Source of the DNA: DATARH01 sp963712835
Lineage (GTDB): Bacteria; Pseudomonadota; Alphaproteobacteria; ATCC43930; CGMCC-115725
NCBI GenBank assembly: GCA_963712835.1
Contig: CAVQJJ010000005.1
Coordinates: 62,001 to 126,000, forward strand
Direction of reading: 5' to 3'
DNA length: 64,000 nt
Shown: piece after piece, positions 1 through 8,531 of the stretch
Position numbering within the stretch: the first letter of the stretch is position 1
Layout: the number at the start of each line of letters is the position of its first letter
Notes under the pieces: generated by a model
The model's database searches: none
Told to the model about the DNA's origin: nothing
The model's input: the letters and a program-made list of their open reading frames with translations, nothing else
Made by a program: the position numbers and the translations under genes

Positions 1-1161
1 GACGATGACAAGCCCGCGCAACACCTCCATGCGGCGCTCGATGGCGGCGAGCCGATAGCGGCTGCGCCGCTGCAGCACGATGCGGCGATGGTCGAGAAAT
101 TCGCGCAGCACCTCCTTGAGGCTCATCACCCGCGGCACCCCGGCGGGATCGAGGACGTTGAGGTTGAGCGGCACCCGCACCTCCAGCTCGGTGGTGCGGA
201 AGAGCTGCTCCATCAGCAGATCGGGATCGACATTACGGGTCTTCGGCTCGAAGACGAGGCGGACATCCTCGGCCAACTCGTCGCGGACATCGGAGAGCAG
301 CGGTAATTTCTTTTCTTCGAGAAGCTGGGCGATCTTTTCGACGAGGCGACTTTTCTGGACCTGGTACGGGATTTCGGTAACGACGATCTGATAGAGCCCG
401 TGGCCGAGCGGCTCCTTCACAAATCGGGCGCGCAACCGAAAGCTGCCGCGGCCGGTCTCGTAGGCGGTGCGGATGCCCTCGGCCGGCTCGACCAGGATGC
501 CGCCGGTGGGGAAATCGGGGCCGGGCATCAGAGCAACCAGCTCGGCAACCGAGGCGCTGGGGTTGCCGATCAGATGCAAGAGCGCGACGCAGATCTCACC
601 GACATTATGCGGTGGGATGCTGGTCGCCATGCCGACCGCGATGCCCGCCGCGCCATTGGCGAGCAGGTTCGGAAAGCGCGCCGGGAGGACGATCGGCTCC
701 GAATTCTCGCCGTCATAGGTATCGCGGAAATCGACCGCGTCCTCGTCAATGCCGTCGAGCATCGCGCGCGCCACCGCCGACATGCGGCTTTCGGTGTAGC
801 GCATCTGCGCCGGGTTATCGCCGTCGATATTGCCGAAATTGCCCTGGCCGTCGACCAGCGGGTAGCGCTGCGCGAAATCCTGCGCGAGGCGCACCATCGC
901 GTCGTAGATCGCGGCGTCGCCGTGCGGATGGTATTTGCCGATGACCTCGCCGACGACCAGCGCGCATTTCCGATAGGCGCCGTCCGGGTTGATGCGCAGC
1001 TGGTTCATCGCGTGCAGGATGCGTCGGTGCACGGGCTTCAGCCCGTCGCGCACATCCGGCAGCGAGCGCGCCACGATCGTCGACAGCGCATAGGACAGAT
1101 AGCGCTCGCCGAGCGCATCGGCGAAATCGACGTCCTGGATGCGCTCCACGACATCGGCCAT
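1..1161 (-). CDS. parC: DNA topoisomerase IV subunit A (ParC), 3' end outside window
   Basis: Breakage-reunion subunit of topoisomerase IV, which unlinks daughter chromosomes with ParE. The visible N-terminal 387 residues start MADVVERIQD and carry the winged-helix region, the GKYHPHGD motif, and the catalytic tyrosine Y122 in the context MRYTESR. DGQGNFGNIDGDNP and the absence of an extended GyrA-type insertion fit alphaproteobacterial ParC rather than GyrA. The quinolone-determining stretch reads HGDAAIYD, with Ala where E. coli ParC has Ser80 and Asp where it has Glu84. I chose the ATG at 1161 because it begins the conserved region. It lies 33 bp after recO on the same strand and is the last visible gene of the rpoZ-to-parC run. 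The C-terminal beta-pinwheel is beyond the window edge. Confidence 0.95.
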   Translation of the reverse strand, partial: MADVVERIQDVDFADALGERYLSYALSTIVARSLPDVRDGLKPVHRRILHAMNQLRINPDGAYRKCALVVGEVIGKYHPHGDAAIYDAMVRLAQDFAQRYPLVDGQGNFGNIDGDNPAQMRYTESRMSAVARAMLDGIDEDAVDFRDTYDGENSEPIVLPARFPNLLANGAAGIAVGMATSIPPHNVGEICVALLHLIGNPSASVAELVALMPGPDFPTGGILVEPAEGIRTAYETGRGSFRLRARFVKEPLGHGLYQIVVTEIPYQVQKSRLVEKIAQLLEEKKLPLLSDVRDELAEDVRLVFEPKTRNVDPDLLMEQLFRTTELEVRVPLNLNVLDPAGVPRVMSLKEVLREFLDHRRIVLQRRSRYRLAAIERRMEVLRGLVIV

Positions 1162-1194
1162 GGCGGTGAAATCCTCGCTTTGGTCAGACCGACA

Positions 1195-1914
1195 TCATAC
1201 CAGCCGCTTGAGGCGGTCGGCGAGGCGGGCGCGCGCCTCGGGCAGCGCGCGGCCCTGCGGCTCCAGCAAATGGTGGTGCAGGAAGTACCCGGTGAGCGCC
1301 AGGCCGGCGACGATATCGGCCGCCTCGGCGGACGCGTCGCACCACAAAAAAGCCGGCAAGGGCAATAGCTTATCGTGATAGGGCGCGCCCGCCGAGCGCG
1401 ATACGGCGCGCCCCGAGCGCGGCGAGACATAGGCGAGGTCATCGTTGACCCCGGTCGCGGCGCAGGCCGAGAGGTCAAGGCCGAAACCAAGCGCCGCGAG
1501 CAACGCGCCTTCCCAGGCGACGTAGCTCGCCGCCCAGCCCCCAGAATCGAGCGCGGCGATGAGCCGGCCGAGGTCGGCGAACACATCGCCATGCGGCTCG
1601 CGCTCAGGGAGTGTCAGCGCGATCAGCGCCGCGGCGGTGGTGAGCGCGGCAAGCCGATCGGCATCGTCAATCAGCCCGGCCGCGTGCGGGCGCAGCAGCT
1701 CGATCTCGAAGGCGCCAAGATGCTCGGGCAGGCGGCCGCGCCAGGTGACGGCAACCAGGTTACCCGGCTGCAACAGCGCACGCCGTTTCGGCGACTGCCC
1801 ACCGCGCACAAGGCCGGCGTGACGGCCATGCGCCTCGGTCAACAACTCGACGATGAGGCTGCTCTCGCCGTGCCGGCGCGCGGTCAGCACAAAGCCGGTA
1901 TCGCGCCAGTCCAT
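1195..1914 (-). CDS. recO: DNA repair protein RecO
   Basis: Recombination mediator of the RecFOR pathway, which helps load RecA on SSB-coated single-stranded DNA. The 239-residue product has the N-terminal OB-fold start MDWRDTGFVLTARRHGE and the central segment WEGALLAALGFGLDLSACAATG. In many RecO proteins the latter region holds zinc-binding cysteines; here C-x-ATG-type residues are only partly present, so zinc binding is unclear. Length is normal for the family. The ATG at 1914 is preferred over one seven codons upstream, since the upstream ATG lies in the purine-rich ribosome-binding stretch and 1914 matches the usual RecO N-terminus. It follows era and precedes parC on the same strand, a common alphaproteobacterial order. 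Confidence 0.92.
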   Translation of the reverse strand: MDWRDTGFVLTARRHGESSLIVELLTEAHGRHAGLVRGGQSPKRRALLQPGNLVAVTWRGRLPEHLGAFEIELLRPHAAGLIDDADRLAALTTAAALIALTLPEREPHGDVFADLGRLIAALDSGGWAASYVAWEGALLAALGFGLDLSACAATGVNDDLAYVSPRSGRAVSRSAGAPYHDKLLPLPAFLWCDASAEAADIVAGLALTGYFLHHHLLEPQGRALPEARARLADRLKRLV

Positions 1915-1925
1915 CAGCAATTTCT

Positions 1926-1953
1926 CCCTCTCCACCCTCGGGAGTGGAGAGGG
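1926..1953 (-). promoter_or_regulatory. Hairpin overlapping the recO ribosome-binding site
   Basis: On the recO mRNA strand, CCCTCTCCAC and GTGGAGAGGG form perfect 10-bp arms around an 8-nt loop. The 3' arm includes the AGGG of the purine-rich ribosome-binding sequence that lies about 12 bases before the recO ATG at 1914. Folding would tend to hide that site. It could also be a fragment of a dispersed intergenic repeat with no regulatory role. Confidence 0.45.
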
Positions 1954-1993
1954 TCAGGGTGATGCGGGGCATTCCAGAGACGCCAACGCGTGC

Positions 1994-2046
1994 CCACCTC
2001 ACCCGGCCGTCGCTACGCGCCGGCCACCCTCCCCGCCCAATGGGGA
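1994..2046. repeat. Intergenic palindromic repeat, partial copy
   Basis: This GC-rich stretch between era and recO reads CCTCACCCGGCCG, a short centre, then CGGCCACCCTCCCCGC. The same arrangement occurs in the longer intergenic element at 31029-31131, with a related copy near 56914. It contains no ORF of its own and sits only in a gene gap, as expected for a dispersed repeat. Confidence 0.55.
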
Positions 2047-2068
2047 TTGTTTCGCTGCCCGCTCGGCC

Positions 2069-2986
2069 TCAAACATTGAAATCGATCCCCATCGCCCGGT
2101 AGCGCTCGGGATCGTCGAGCCAGTTCTCGCGCACCTTGACGAAAAGAAAGAGGTGCACCTTGCGGTCGAGCATCACGCCTAATTCGGCGCGGGCGCGGGC
2201 GCCGATCGTCTTGATGCGCTTGCCGCCTTCGCCGAGCACGATCGCCCGCTGGCTTGGCCGGCGAACATAGATCACTTGCGCCACGCGCACGCTGCCATCG
2301 GGTCGCTCCTGCCAGTCTTCGGTCTCCACTGTCGCCGAGTAGGGCAGCTCGTCATGCAGCTGAAGGAAGACCTGCTCGCGGGTTACCTCGGCGGCTAGCC
2401 AGCGCTCGGGCGCATCAGACAGCTGGTCCGGCGGAAACAGAAACGGCCCCTCGGGCGCCGCCTTCGCCAGATGCTGGAACAAGTCGTCGACGCCATCGCC
2501 GGTAAGGCTGGAGATCATGAAGATGTGGCCGAAATTCCCTTTTTTAGAGAGTCCATCGGCGAGGCCGAGCAGGATTTCGCGGCGCACCAAATCGATCTTG
2601 TTGAGGGCGAGAAGCGTCGGTCGGCGATCCGTCTTCAGCCGCTCGACGATGTGCCGCGTGTCGTCGTCGATGCCGCGCGCGGCATCGACCAGCAGCACGC
2701 TGATGTCGGCGTCGGTCGCGCCCGCCCACGCCGCCGCGACCATGGCGCGATCGAGCCGGCGGCGCGGCGCGAAGATGCCAGGCGTATCGACAAAGATCAG
2801 CTGCGCGTCGCCTTCGGTGGCGATGCCAAGCAGGCGGCTGCGCGTCGTCTGCACCTTCGGCGTGACGATCGCCAGCTTTTGCCCGACAAGCCTGTTGAGC
2901 AGCGTCGATTTGCCGGCATTGGGTGCGCCGATCAGCGCGACATAGCCGCAACGGGTCGCGGTGTCCTTCAAGCCGTCTTCAGCCAT
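2069..2986 (-). CDS. era: GTPase Era
   Basis: Essential GTPase that binds the 3' end of 16S rRNA and assists 30S subunit maturation at the membrane. The 305-residue protein has G1 GAPNAGKST (20-28), G3 DTPG (67-70) and G4 NKID (129-132). A C-terminal KH domain is marked by GEGGKRIKTIGARARAEL. Length is typical. Its ATG overlaps the last 8 bases of rnc, so translation of the two is probably coupled. recO lies downstream after a repeat-containing gap. The rnc-era pairing links rRNA processing with ribosome assembly, as in many proteobacteria. Confidence 0.97.
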   Translation of the reverse strand: MAEDGLKDTATRCGYVALIGAPNAGKSTLLNRLVGQKLAIVTPKVQTTRSRLLGIATEGDAQLIFVDTPGIFAPRRRLDRAMVAAAWAGATDADISVLLVDAARGIDDDTRHIVERLKTDRRPTLLALNKIDLVRREILLGLADGLSKKGNFGHIFMISSLTGDGVDDLFQHLAKAAPEGPFLFPPDQLSDAPERWLAAEVTREQVFLQLHDELPYSATVETEDWQERPDGSVRVAQVIYVRRPSQRAIVLGEGGKRIKTIGARARAELGVMLDRKVHLFLFVKVRENWLDDPERYRAMGIDFNV

Positions 2987-3719
2987 CGTGGGTCAACAGC
3001 GCGAGCAATCCCGCGGCAGCCTCTGTCTCGGCGGCACGCTTCGACGAAGCGGTGGCGTTGACCTCCTCCGACTGCGCGACACTTGCCGCGACCGTGAAGC
3101 GGGGTGCGTGGTCGGGGCCTTCGGTGATGACGAGGCGATAGGCAGGAAGGCCGAGACCGCGCGCCTGCGCCCATTCCTGCAGACGCGTCTTGGGGTCGCG
3201 CGGCGGCGCGGCCTTCTCGTCGATCAAAGGCTCCCACCAGCGGCGAACAAAGGCGTTCGCCGCCGGCAAGCCGCCATCGAGGTAGGTCGCGGCGATCACC
3301 GCCTCGCAGACATCGGCAAGGATGCTCGGGTTTTTCGCGGCGCCGGCGGCCGCTTCGGCCGGCGACAGCACGAGATGACGATCGAGCCCAATCTCGAGCG
3401 CGACACGCGCCACCGTTTCGCGCCGCACCAGATCGGCCATGCGGCGGGTCATCGGACCTTCCGGCTCGGTCTCGAAGCGGTGCCACAGCAGATCGGCGAT
3501 CACCAGGCCCAGCACTCGGTCGCCGAGAAATTCCAGCCGCTCGTAATGCCGCTGCACCGCGCGTCGCCGACCACGGCCGCGCGGCGGGGCCACCGCGCTC
3601 GAATGGGTCAGCGCCTCGGTGAGCAACGCCGGCCGGACAAAGACATGCCCGATCCGCTGAGCGAGATCATCCGCCGCGGAAGCCGCCAGTTCCGGTGTTA
3701 TCTCGGCGCTAGTGGACAC
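2979..3719 (-). CDS. rnc: Ribonuclease III
   Basis: Double-stranded-RNA endonuclease for rRNA precursors and structured mRNAs. The catalytic motif ERLEFLGD sits at residues 60-67 when counted from a GTG start at 3719. The second acidic cluster is DVCEAVIAATYLDGG. A C-terminal dsRNA-binding domain begins near DPKTRLQEWAQ and ends with KRAAETEAAAGLLALL. The GTG at 3719 overlaps the end of lepB by 11 bp and gives a normal 246-residue enzyme; the open frame continues upstream to 3848 but would overlap lepB by 140 bp. No strong ribosome-binding site precedes the GTG, so the exact start is uncertain. It lies between lepB and era. Confidence 0.93.
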   Translation of the reverse strand: MSTSAEITPELAASAADDLAQRIGHVFVRPALLTEALTHSSAVAPPRGRGRRRAVQRHYERLEFLGDRVLGLVIADLLWHRFETEPEGPMTRRMADLVRRETVARVALEIGLDRHLVLSPAEAAAGAAKNPSILADVCEAVIAATYLDGGLPAANAFVRRWWEPLIDEKAAPPRDPKTRLQEWAQARGLGLPAYRLVITEGPDHAPRFTVAASVAQSEEVNATASSKRAAETEAAAGLLALLTHDG

Positions 3720-4482
3720 CGTTGAAGAGCCGCCCGTAGCGGATGGCGAAGGGCCATTCCCAGATCTGCCACCATGCCGCTGAGCCATTGGTCGAGAAGA
3801 ACAGGAATTGCGCCTTGCCGACAATATTCTCAGCCGGGACAAAGCCAACCACCGACATCACCCGGCTATCCTCGGAATTGTCGCGATTGTCGCCCATCAT
3901 GAAGTAATGGTCAGGCGGCACCTCGTAGACCGGAGTGTTGTCGAGAGGGCCGTCATCGCCGACCTTGATGATCGGATGCTCCAGCGGCGGCTCGCCGGAG
4001 CCGCGCGGCAGGCTCTCGATATACTGGTGCATCAACGCCACCCGCCCGCCTTCCTGATAGACGTAATCATTGACCTGGCGCCGCGGCACCATCTGACCGT
4101 TGATGAAGACCTGGCCATTGATCACCTGCACCTTGTCGCCCGGCAGGCCGACAACGCGCTTGATGAAATCGGCGGGCTCGGGCTGCGCCAGCGGGTTCCA
4201 GAAGACGACGACGTCGCCGCGTTCCGGTTTGTGGAATTCGCCGATGCGTCCGGAAAACAACGGCAAGCCGAAGGGCAACGAATAGCGGCTGTAGCCGTAA
4301 GAAAATTTCGAAACAAATAGGTAATCGCCCACCAGAAGCGTCGGAATCATCGAGCCGGACGGAATATTGAATGGCTCGAACGCCACGGTACGGACGACGA
4401 GCGCAATCAGAACTGCGTAAAGGATAGTCTTGCCGGTCTCGAAAAGGCTGCCGGAAGATTTCTTCTTGGCGATTGTTTTCAT
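3709..4482 (-). CDS. lepB: Signal peptidase I (LepB)
   Basis: Membrane serine protease that removes Sec and Tat signal peptides on the periplasmic side. The 257-residue product begins MKTIAKKKSSG with one N-terminal membrane helix (about 18-35). The Ser-Lys dyad is visible: Ser44 in PSGSMIPTLL and Lys108 in DFIKRVVGLPGD. Family box GDNRDNSEDSR is present near the C-terminus. The ATG at 4482 was chosen over an earlier in-frame one because it starts the basic pre-helix segment and has GGACAGG just upstream. It overlaps rnc and follows acpS after a 93-bp gap. Confidence 0.96.
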   Translation of the reverse strand: MKTIAKKKSSGSLFETGKTILYAVLIALVVRTVAFEPFNIPSGSMIPTLLVGDYLFVSKFSYGYSRYSLPFGLPLFSGRIGEFHKPERGDVVVFWNPLAQPEPADFIKRVVGLPGDKVQVINGQVFINGQMVPRRQVNDYVYQEGGRVALMHQYIESLPRGSGEPPLEHPIIKVGDDGPLDNTPVYEVPPDHYFMMGDNRDNSEDSRVMSVVGFVPAENIVGKAQFLFFSTNGSAAWWQIWEWPFAIRYGRLFNGVH

Positions 4483-4575
4483 GGCCTGTCCGGGCGGCGA
4501 AAGACGGTGGGGATAAGGCCGCGCCCGACACAGCAAGTCAAGCGCGACCCGGGGGCGCGGAGCGGAGGCAAAACA

Positions 4576-5013
4576 TCAGACAACGGCCGGCTCTCGCGCG
4601 GGTTCCACAAGCAAGGGCTCGGCGGAGATAATGACGACCGCCTGCGCCAGCGGCGGCTCGTCGGTGATGGTGAGGCTGAGCCGCGCGGTCATGCCGGGCG
4701 GGGTGATGGCCTCCAACCGCTTCAGCGCACCGCCGGTCAGTTGCATCGTCGGCTGACCGCCGGGTAGGTTGACGACGCCGAGATCGCGCCAGAACACGCC
4801 GCGGCGAAATCCCGTGCCGAGCGCCTTCGCCGTCGCCTCCTTGGCCGCATAGCGGCGGGCATAGCCCGCGGCGCGGATCAGAGGGCGTCGATCGCAGCGC
4901 TGGCGCTCGGTCTCGGTAAAGACGCGATGGAGAAAACGCTCGCCAAAGCGCGCAATCGTCTTCTCGATGCGGCGAATGTCGATCAGGTCGCTGCCGAGGC
5001 CGAGGATAAGCAC
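4576..5013 (-). CDS. acpS: Holo-[acyl-carrier-protein] synthase
   Basis: Transfers 4'-phosphopantetheine from CoA to a serine of acyl carrier protein, activating it for fatty acid synthesis. MLILGLGSDLIDIRRIE is the standard N-terminus with the Mg-binding aspartate. The second motif RYAAKEATAKALGTGF carries the conserved Glu and Lys. At 145 residues it is slightly longer than typical because of an Ala/Pro/Glu-rich tail. It starts 1 bp after the rsh stop codon, so the two are likely co-transcribed. Many alphaproteobacteria have pdxJ between rsh and acpS; here it is absent. Confidence 0.95.
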   Translation of the reverse strand: MLILGLGSDLIDIRRIEKTIARFGERFLHRVFTETERQRCDRRPLIRAAGYARRYAAKEATAKALGTGFRRGVFWRDLGVVNLPGGQPTMQLTGGALKRLEAITPPGMTARLSLTITDEPPLAQAVVIISAEPLLVEPAREPAVV

Positions 5014-5014
5014 G

Positions 5015-7156
5015 TCAGCCGCGGGCGCGCTCGACCGAGTTGATGACCGGCGTCGCGCGCAAGGCGGCGATGATGGTCGACAACTGCTTCACGTCGGCAA
5101 CCTGGATATCGACCATGATCTCGAAGAAATCCTGAGAGCGGTTGGTGATCTTCAGATTGCTGATATTGCCGCCCTGCTTGCCGATCGTCGTGGTCAGGCT
5201 GCCGAGATTGCCCGGCTCGTTGGCGATCGTCACATTGATCCGCCCAACATGGATGTTGTCCGCCTCGTCGCTCGACCAGGCGACGTCGATCCAACGTTCC
5301 GGCTCGTCGTTGAAGGTTTCGAGCGTATCGCAATCGATCGTGTGGATCGTGACGCCCTTGCCGGTGGTGACGATGCCGACGATGCGATCGCCCGGCAGCG
5401 GGTGGCAGCAGCCGGCGAAATGCAGCGCCATCCCGGGAATGAGGCCCCGGATCGACACCGCGGTGTCCTTGCCCGCGCTGCGCCGCCGCGCGCGCGACAG
5501 CGGCACCACCTTATCCTTGCCGTCCTCTTCCGGAGGGTGCGGGAAGGCGGCGGTCACCACTTCGCGTCCGGTCAGGATACCCTCGCCGACCGCGACGTAG
5601 AGGTCCTCCGTGGTCGCGTAGTTGAGCTGCTTCAGCACCGGTTGCAGCGATTTTTCCGAGAAGTCCCGGCCCTCTTGGCGGAACGCCTTCTGGACGATGG
5701 CCTTGCCGAGGTCGAGATATTGCGCGCGCTGCTGGGTGCGGATGTAGCGGCGAATGCGGGCGCGCGCCTTGCCGGTGACGACAAAGCGCTCCCAGGTCGG
5801 CGACGGCGTCTGCGCCTTCGAGGTGACGATCTCGACCTGATCGCCATTGACCAGTTCGGTGCGCAGCGGCAAGAGCCGGCCGTTGATCTTGGCGCCGACG
5901 CAAGTGTCGCCGACCTGCGAATGGACGGCATAGGCGAAGTCGACGGGCGTCGCGCCACGGGGCAAAGCAATCAGGTCGCCCTTCGGCGTGAAGACGAAAA
6001 CCTGGTCCTGGAACATCTCGAGCTTGGTGTGCTCGAGGAATTCCTCGGCCGAGGAATGTTCGAGGATATCGACCAGCTCGCGCAGCCAGCGGTATTGCGG
6101 CCCGTCGGTGCGCCCGCTCTCTTGCTTGTAAATCCAGTGCGCGGCAACGCCGAGCTCGGCGACCTCGTGCATGTCGCGGGTGCGGATCTGCATCTCGATA
6201 CGCTGCCGCTCCGGGCCAATGACGCCGGTATGGAGCGAGCGGTAATTGTTGGGCTTGGGGGTCGAGATGTAGTCCTTGAAGCGGCCCGGGACCACGTGGT
6301 AGCCCGAGTGGATGATGCCGAGCGCGTGGTAGCACTGGCCGACATCGTCGACCAGCACGCGGAACGCCATGACGTCGGCCAGTTGCTCGAACGGCACGTC
6401 CTTGCGCTGCATCTTGCGCCAGATCGCATAGGCCGATTTCTCGCGACCCGACACCGTGGCGCCGGAAAGCCCGCCCTCGGCGAGCTTGCCCGTCAGCTCC
6501 TCGGTGATGCGCGCGACGACGTCGCCGCCCTTGGCCCGCAGAAAGCCGAGCCGCGCGGTAACGCTGGAACGCGCGTCGGGGTAAAGCTCGGCGAAGGCCA
6601 GGTCTTCGAGCTGGTCCTTCATGCGGTGCATGCCGATGCGCTCAGCCAGCGGCGCGTAGATATCCATCGTCTCGCGCGCGATCTGACGCCGCTTTTCGGC
6701 GTCCTTGATGAAGCGCAACGTCGACATGTTGTGCAGCCGGTCGGCGAGCTTCACCAGCAGCACGCGGATGTCTTCCGACATCGCCAGCACGAGCTTGCGG
6801 AAGTTCTCCGCTTGCTTCGTCTGGTCCGACTGCAATTCGAGGCGCGACAGCTTGGTAACGCCGTCGACGAGGCGGGTGATCTCCGGGCCGAACAATCGCT
6901 CGATGTCGCCGAGCGTCGAATCGGTGTCCTCGATCGTGTCGTGCAGCAGACCGGTGGCGATCGACGCAGTGTCGAGCTTCATATGGGCAAGCAGGCCCGC
7001 CACCTCGACCGGATGCGAAAAATAGGGGTCGCCCGACTCGCGTTTTTGCGCGCCGTGCGCCTTCATCGAATAGACATAGGCGCGGTTCAGCACTGCCTCG
7101 TCCGCATCCGGATCGTAGGATCTTACCAGATCGACAAGATCGGGCTGCCGCATCAT
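5015..7156 (-). CDS. rsh: Bifunctional (p)ppGpp synthetase/hydrolase (RelA/SpoT homologue)
   Basis: Makes and degrades the stringent-response alarmone. The 713-residue protein has the HD hydrolase domain with HD at residues 72-73 in LLHDTIEDT. The synthetase domain shows RFKDYISTPKPNNYRSLHT near 292-310; the RxKD form is typical of bifunctional enzymes, rather than the ExDD of synthetase-only RelA. A TGS domain follows (about 380-445), then a zinc-finger/helical segment, then a C-terminal ACT domain (about 640-710). Two ATGs are adjacent at the start, and the second is equally possible. It follows rpoZ by 67 bp, an arrangement found across proteobacteria. Confidence 0.96.
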   Translation of the reverse strand: MMRQPDLVDLVRSYDPDADEAVLNRAYVYSMKAHGAQKRESGDPYFSHPVEVAGLLAHMKLDTASIATGLLHDTIEDTDSTLGDIERLFGPEITRLVDGVTKLSRLELQSDQTKQAENFRKLVLAMSEDIRVLLVKLADRLHNMSTLRFIKDAEKRRQIARETMDIYAPLAERIGMHRMKDQLEDLAFAELYPDARSSVTARLGFLRAKGGDVVARITEELTGKLAEGGLSGATVSGREKSAYAIWRKMQRKDVPFEQLADVMAFRVLVDDVGQCYHALGIIHSGYHVVPGRFKDYISTPKPNNYRSLHTGVIGPERQRIEMQIRTRDMHEVAELGVAAHWIYKQESGRTDGPQYRWLRELVDILEHSSAEEFLEHTKLEMFQDQVFVFTPKGDLIALPRGATPVDFAYAVHSQVGDTCVGAKINGRLLPLRTELVNGDQVEIVTSKAQTPSPTWERFVVTGKARARIRRYIRTQQRAQYLDLGKAIVQKAFRQEGRDFSEKSLQPVLKQLNYATTEDLYVAVGEGILTGREVVTAAFPHPPEEDGKDKVVPLSRARRRSAGKDTAVSIRGLIPGMALHFAGCCHPLPGDRIVGIVTTGKGVTIHTIDCDTLETFNDEPERWIDVAWSSDEADNIHVGRINVTIANEPGNLGSLTTTIGKQGGNISNLKITNRSQDFFEIMVDIQVADVKQLSTIIAALRATPVINSVERARG

Positions 7157-7223
7157 CGGGCAGCGCTCCCCGGCGGAGGGTCTACGGGCAGGCGACCGCG
7201 ACGCAGGTTAGGGAGCCTCGACT

Positions 7224-7715
7224 TCAGGAGTTCCCGTCTTCAGGCGCCTCGTCTTCGGAAGCCTCGTCTTCAGGCACCTCGTCCTCGAAACTCTCGGGCT
7301 CGCCTTCGGGCAACTCTGCCAGCTCGATATCCACCTCGTCCTCATTCTCGACCGAGAGCCCGTCTTCCGCCAGCTCGTCCTCCTCGCTGGCTTCGTCCTC
7401 GATTTCGCTAAGCCCGGCCACACCGAGCGCCTCGGTGACGCCGAAGAGGTTGGATTCAAGCTCGATCGTCTCTTCCGGCTCGTCGATCTCGACATGCTTT
7501 TGCATGCCGCGGATCAGCGAATCCTGCAGCTTGTCGAGCGGCACGGTGTCTTCCGCGATCTCGCGCAACGCGACAACCGGGTTTTTGTCGTTGTCGCGGT
7601 CGAGCGTCAGCGGCGCCCCGGCGGTGATCTCGCGCGCCCGCTGCCCCGCCACCAACACCAGCTCGAACCGATTCGGCACCTTGACCACACAATCTTCGAC
7701 AGTGACTCGCGCCAT
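7224..7715 (-). CDS. rpoZ: RNA polymerase omega subunit with long acidic tail
   Basis: Small RNA polymerase subunit that helps beta' fold and contributes to the ppGpp site. The conserved core MARVTVEDCVVKVPNRFELVLVA and AGQRAREI... with NDKNPVVALREIAE is complete within the first 60 residues. The protein is 163 residues long, much longer than the roughly 90 of E. coli. From about residue 75 on it is dominated by Glu and Asp, with repeats such as EDEASEDEAPEDG. The start has GGAAAGG eight bases upstream. It is first in the leftward run, so it probably shares its promoter with rsh and perhaps acpS. Confidence 0.95.
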   Translation of the reverse strand: MARVTVEDCVVKVPNRFELVLVAGQRAREITAGAPLTLDRDNDKNPVVALREIAEDTVPLDKLQDSLIRGMQKHVEIDEPEETIELESNLFGVTEALGVAGLSEIEDEASEEDELAEDGLSVENEDEVDIELAELPEGEPESFEDEVPEDEASEDEAPEDGNS

Positions 7716-7751
7716 TCTGCAACCTTTCCGCCAGCAATCTGGATTCGCTCA

Positions 7752-7780
7752 AATATATGGGGACGAGCCCGGCCCGGCAA
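7752..7780 (-). promoter_or_regulatory. Probable housekeeping promoter for rpoZ-rsh
   Basis: On the minus strand TTGCCG (7780-7775) and TATATT (7757-7752) are separated by 17 bases. This resembles a sigma-70-type -35/-10 pair and lies 37 bp before the rpoZ ATG. It is the only AT-rich hexamer in an otherwise GC-rich leader. Confidence 0.5.
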
Positions 7781-7929
7781 CACCGGCGCCCGCGGCAATA
7801 ACGCTCAAAAACGACGATTGCTTCCGCCGCCGGCAACCTGCCAACGACCTTGACCCTATCGGGAGGCGCCGCCTATATCAGGCTCCCCAAGCAGCCCGCC
7901 AATTCGCTGGTTGGGTCGGTTGTCTTCGG

Positions 7930-8003
7930 GGCCGGATGGCAGAGTGGCTATGCAACGGACTGCAAATCCGTCTACAGCGGTTCGATTCCGCTTCCGGCCT
8001 CCA
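7930..8003 (+). tRNA. tRNA-Cys (GCA)
   Basis: The cloverleaf is complete: acceptor GGCCGGA pairs with TCCGGCC, the anticodon stem ACGGA/TCCGT encloses CTGCAAA, and the T-loop is TTCGATT. The anticodon is GCA, and the CCA end is encoded. It faces tRNA-Arg, whose 3' end is 8 bases away on the other strand. Confidence 0.97.
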
Positions 8004-8011
8004 CCATCCGC

Positions 8012-8088
<77 letters not shown>

Positions 8089-8104
8089 GTGCGGCGAACG
8101 CACA

Positions 8105-8404
8105 TTATGTCCTGATGCGGTCATAGCGGAAATTGTCGGCGTAGCTTTTGGCTTTGGGCGTGCGGGCCTGCGGCTCGATGATCGTATAGTCGAGGCCGCG
8201 CTTCTGGGCGAAGGCCACCGCCTCGTTGAGTGTCGGGAAACGCAGCTTCACCTGGTTCAGCGTGTCCTGCGCGCTCGACCATCCCATCAACGGGTCGGGA
8301 GTGCGCCGGGTCGCCGGCTCGTATTCGAGGAGCCAGCTGCGGGTCTGCGATCGTCCCGCCTGCATCGCCGTCTTCGACGGCCGATAGATACGCGCCAGCG
8401 CCAT
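8105..8404 (-). CDS. NDUFS4-like complex I accessory protein
   Basis: This matches the ETC complex I conserved-region family (mitochondrial NDUFS4/18-kDa homologue) that alphaproteobacteria share with mitochondria. The 99-residue form starts MALARIYRPSKTAMQAGRSQT and contains the family hallmarks WLLEYEP, DPLMGWSSAQDTLNQVKL and FPTLNEAVAFAQKRGLDYTI. The ATG at 8404 is preferred over one 17 codons upstream, because it begins the conserved region and is preceded by AGAGGG. It is a soluble peripheral subunit, expected on the cytoplasmic side of NADH dehydrogenase. It lies alone between two tRNA genes on the same strand, away from any nuo operon in view. Confidence 0.9.
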   Translation of the reverse strand: MALARIYRPSKTAMQAGRSQTRSWLLEYEPATRRTPDPLMGWSSAQDTLNQVKLRFPTLNEAVAFAQKRGLDYTIIEPQARTPKAKSYADNFRYDRIRT

Positions 8405-8454
8405 TCGTCCCTCTTCGCGCCTGTGCCGCGTCTCTTCAAGGGGCGCGACGATCA

Positions 8455-8531
<77 letters not shown>

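Noticed and set aside
925..945. Ala83 and Asp87 in the ParC quinolone region
   Set aside because: These residues appear typical of alphaproteobacterial ParC rather than acquired resistance mutations, so not reported as a finding.
5014..5014. Missing pdxJ between rsh and acpS
   Set aside because: The order varies among alphaproteobacteria and pdxJ may be elsewhere; not evidence of vitamin B6 auxotrophy.
4967..7411. An 814-codon open frame on the plus strand
   Set aside because: It lies antisense to rsh and rpoZ and its translation (Arg/Asp/Val-rich) has no family pattern; long antisense frames are usual in GC-rich coding DNA.
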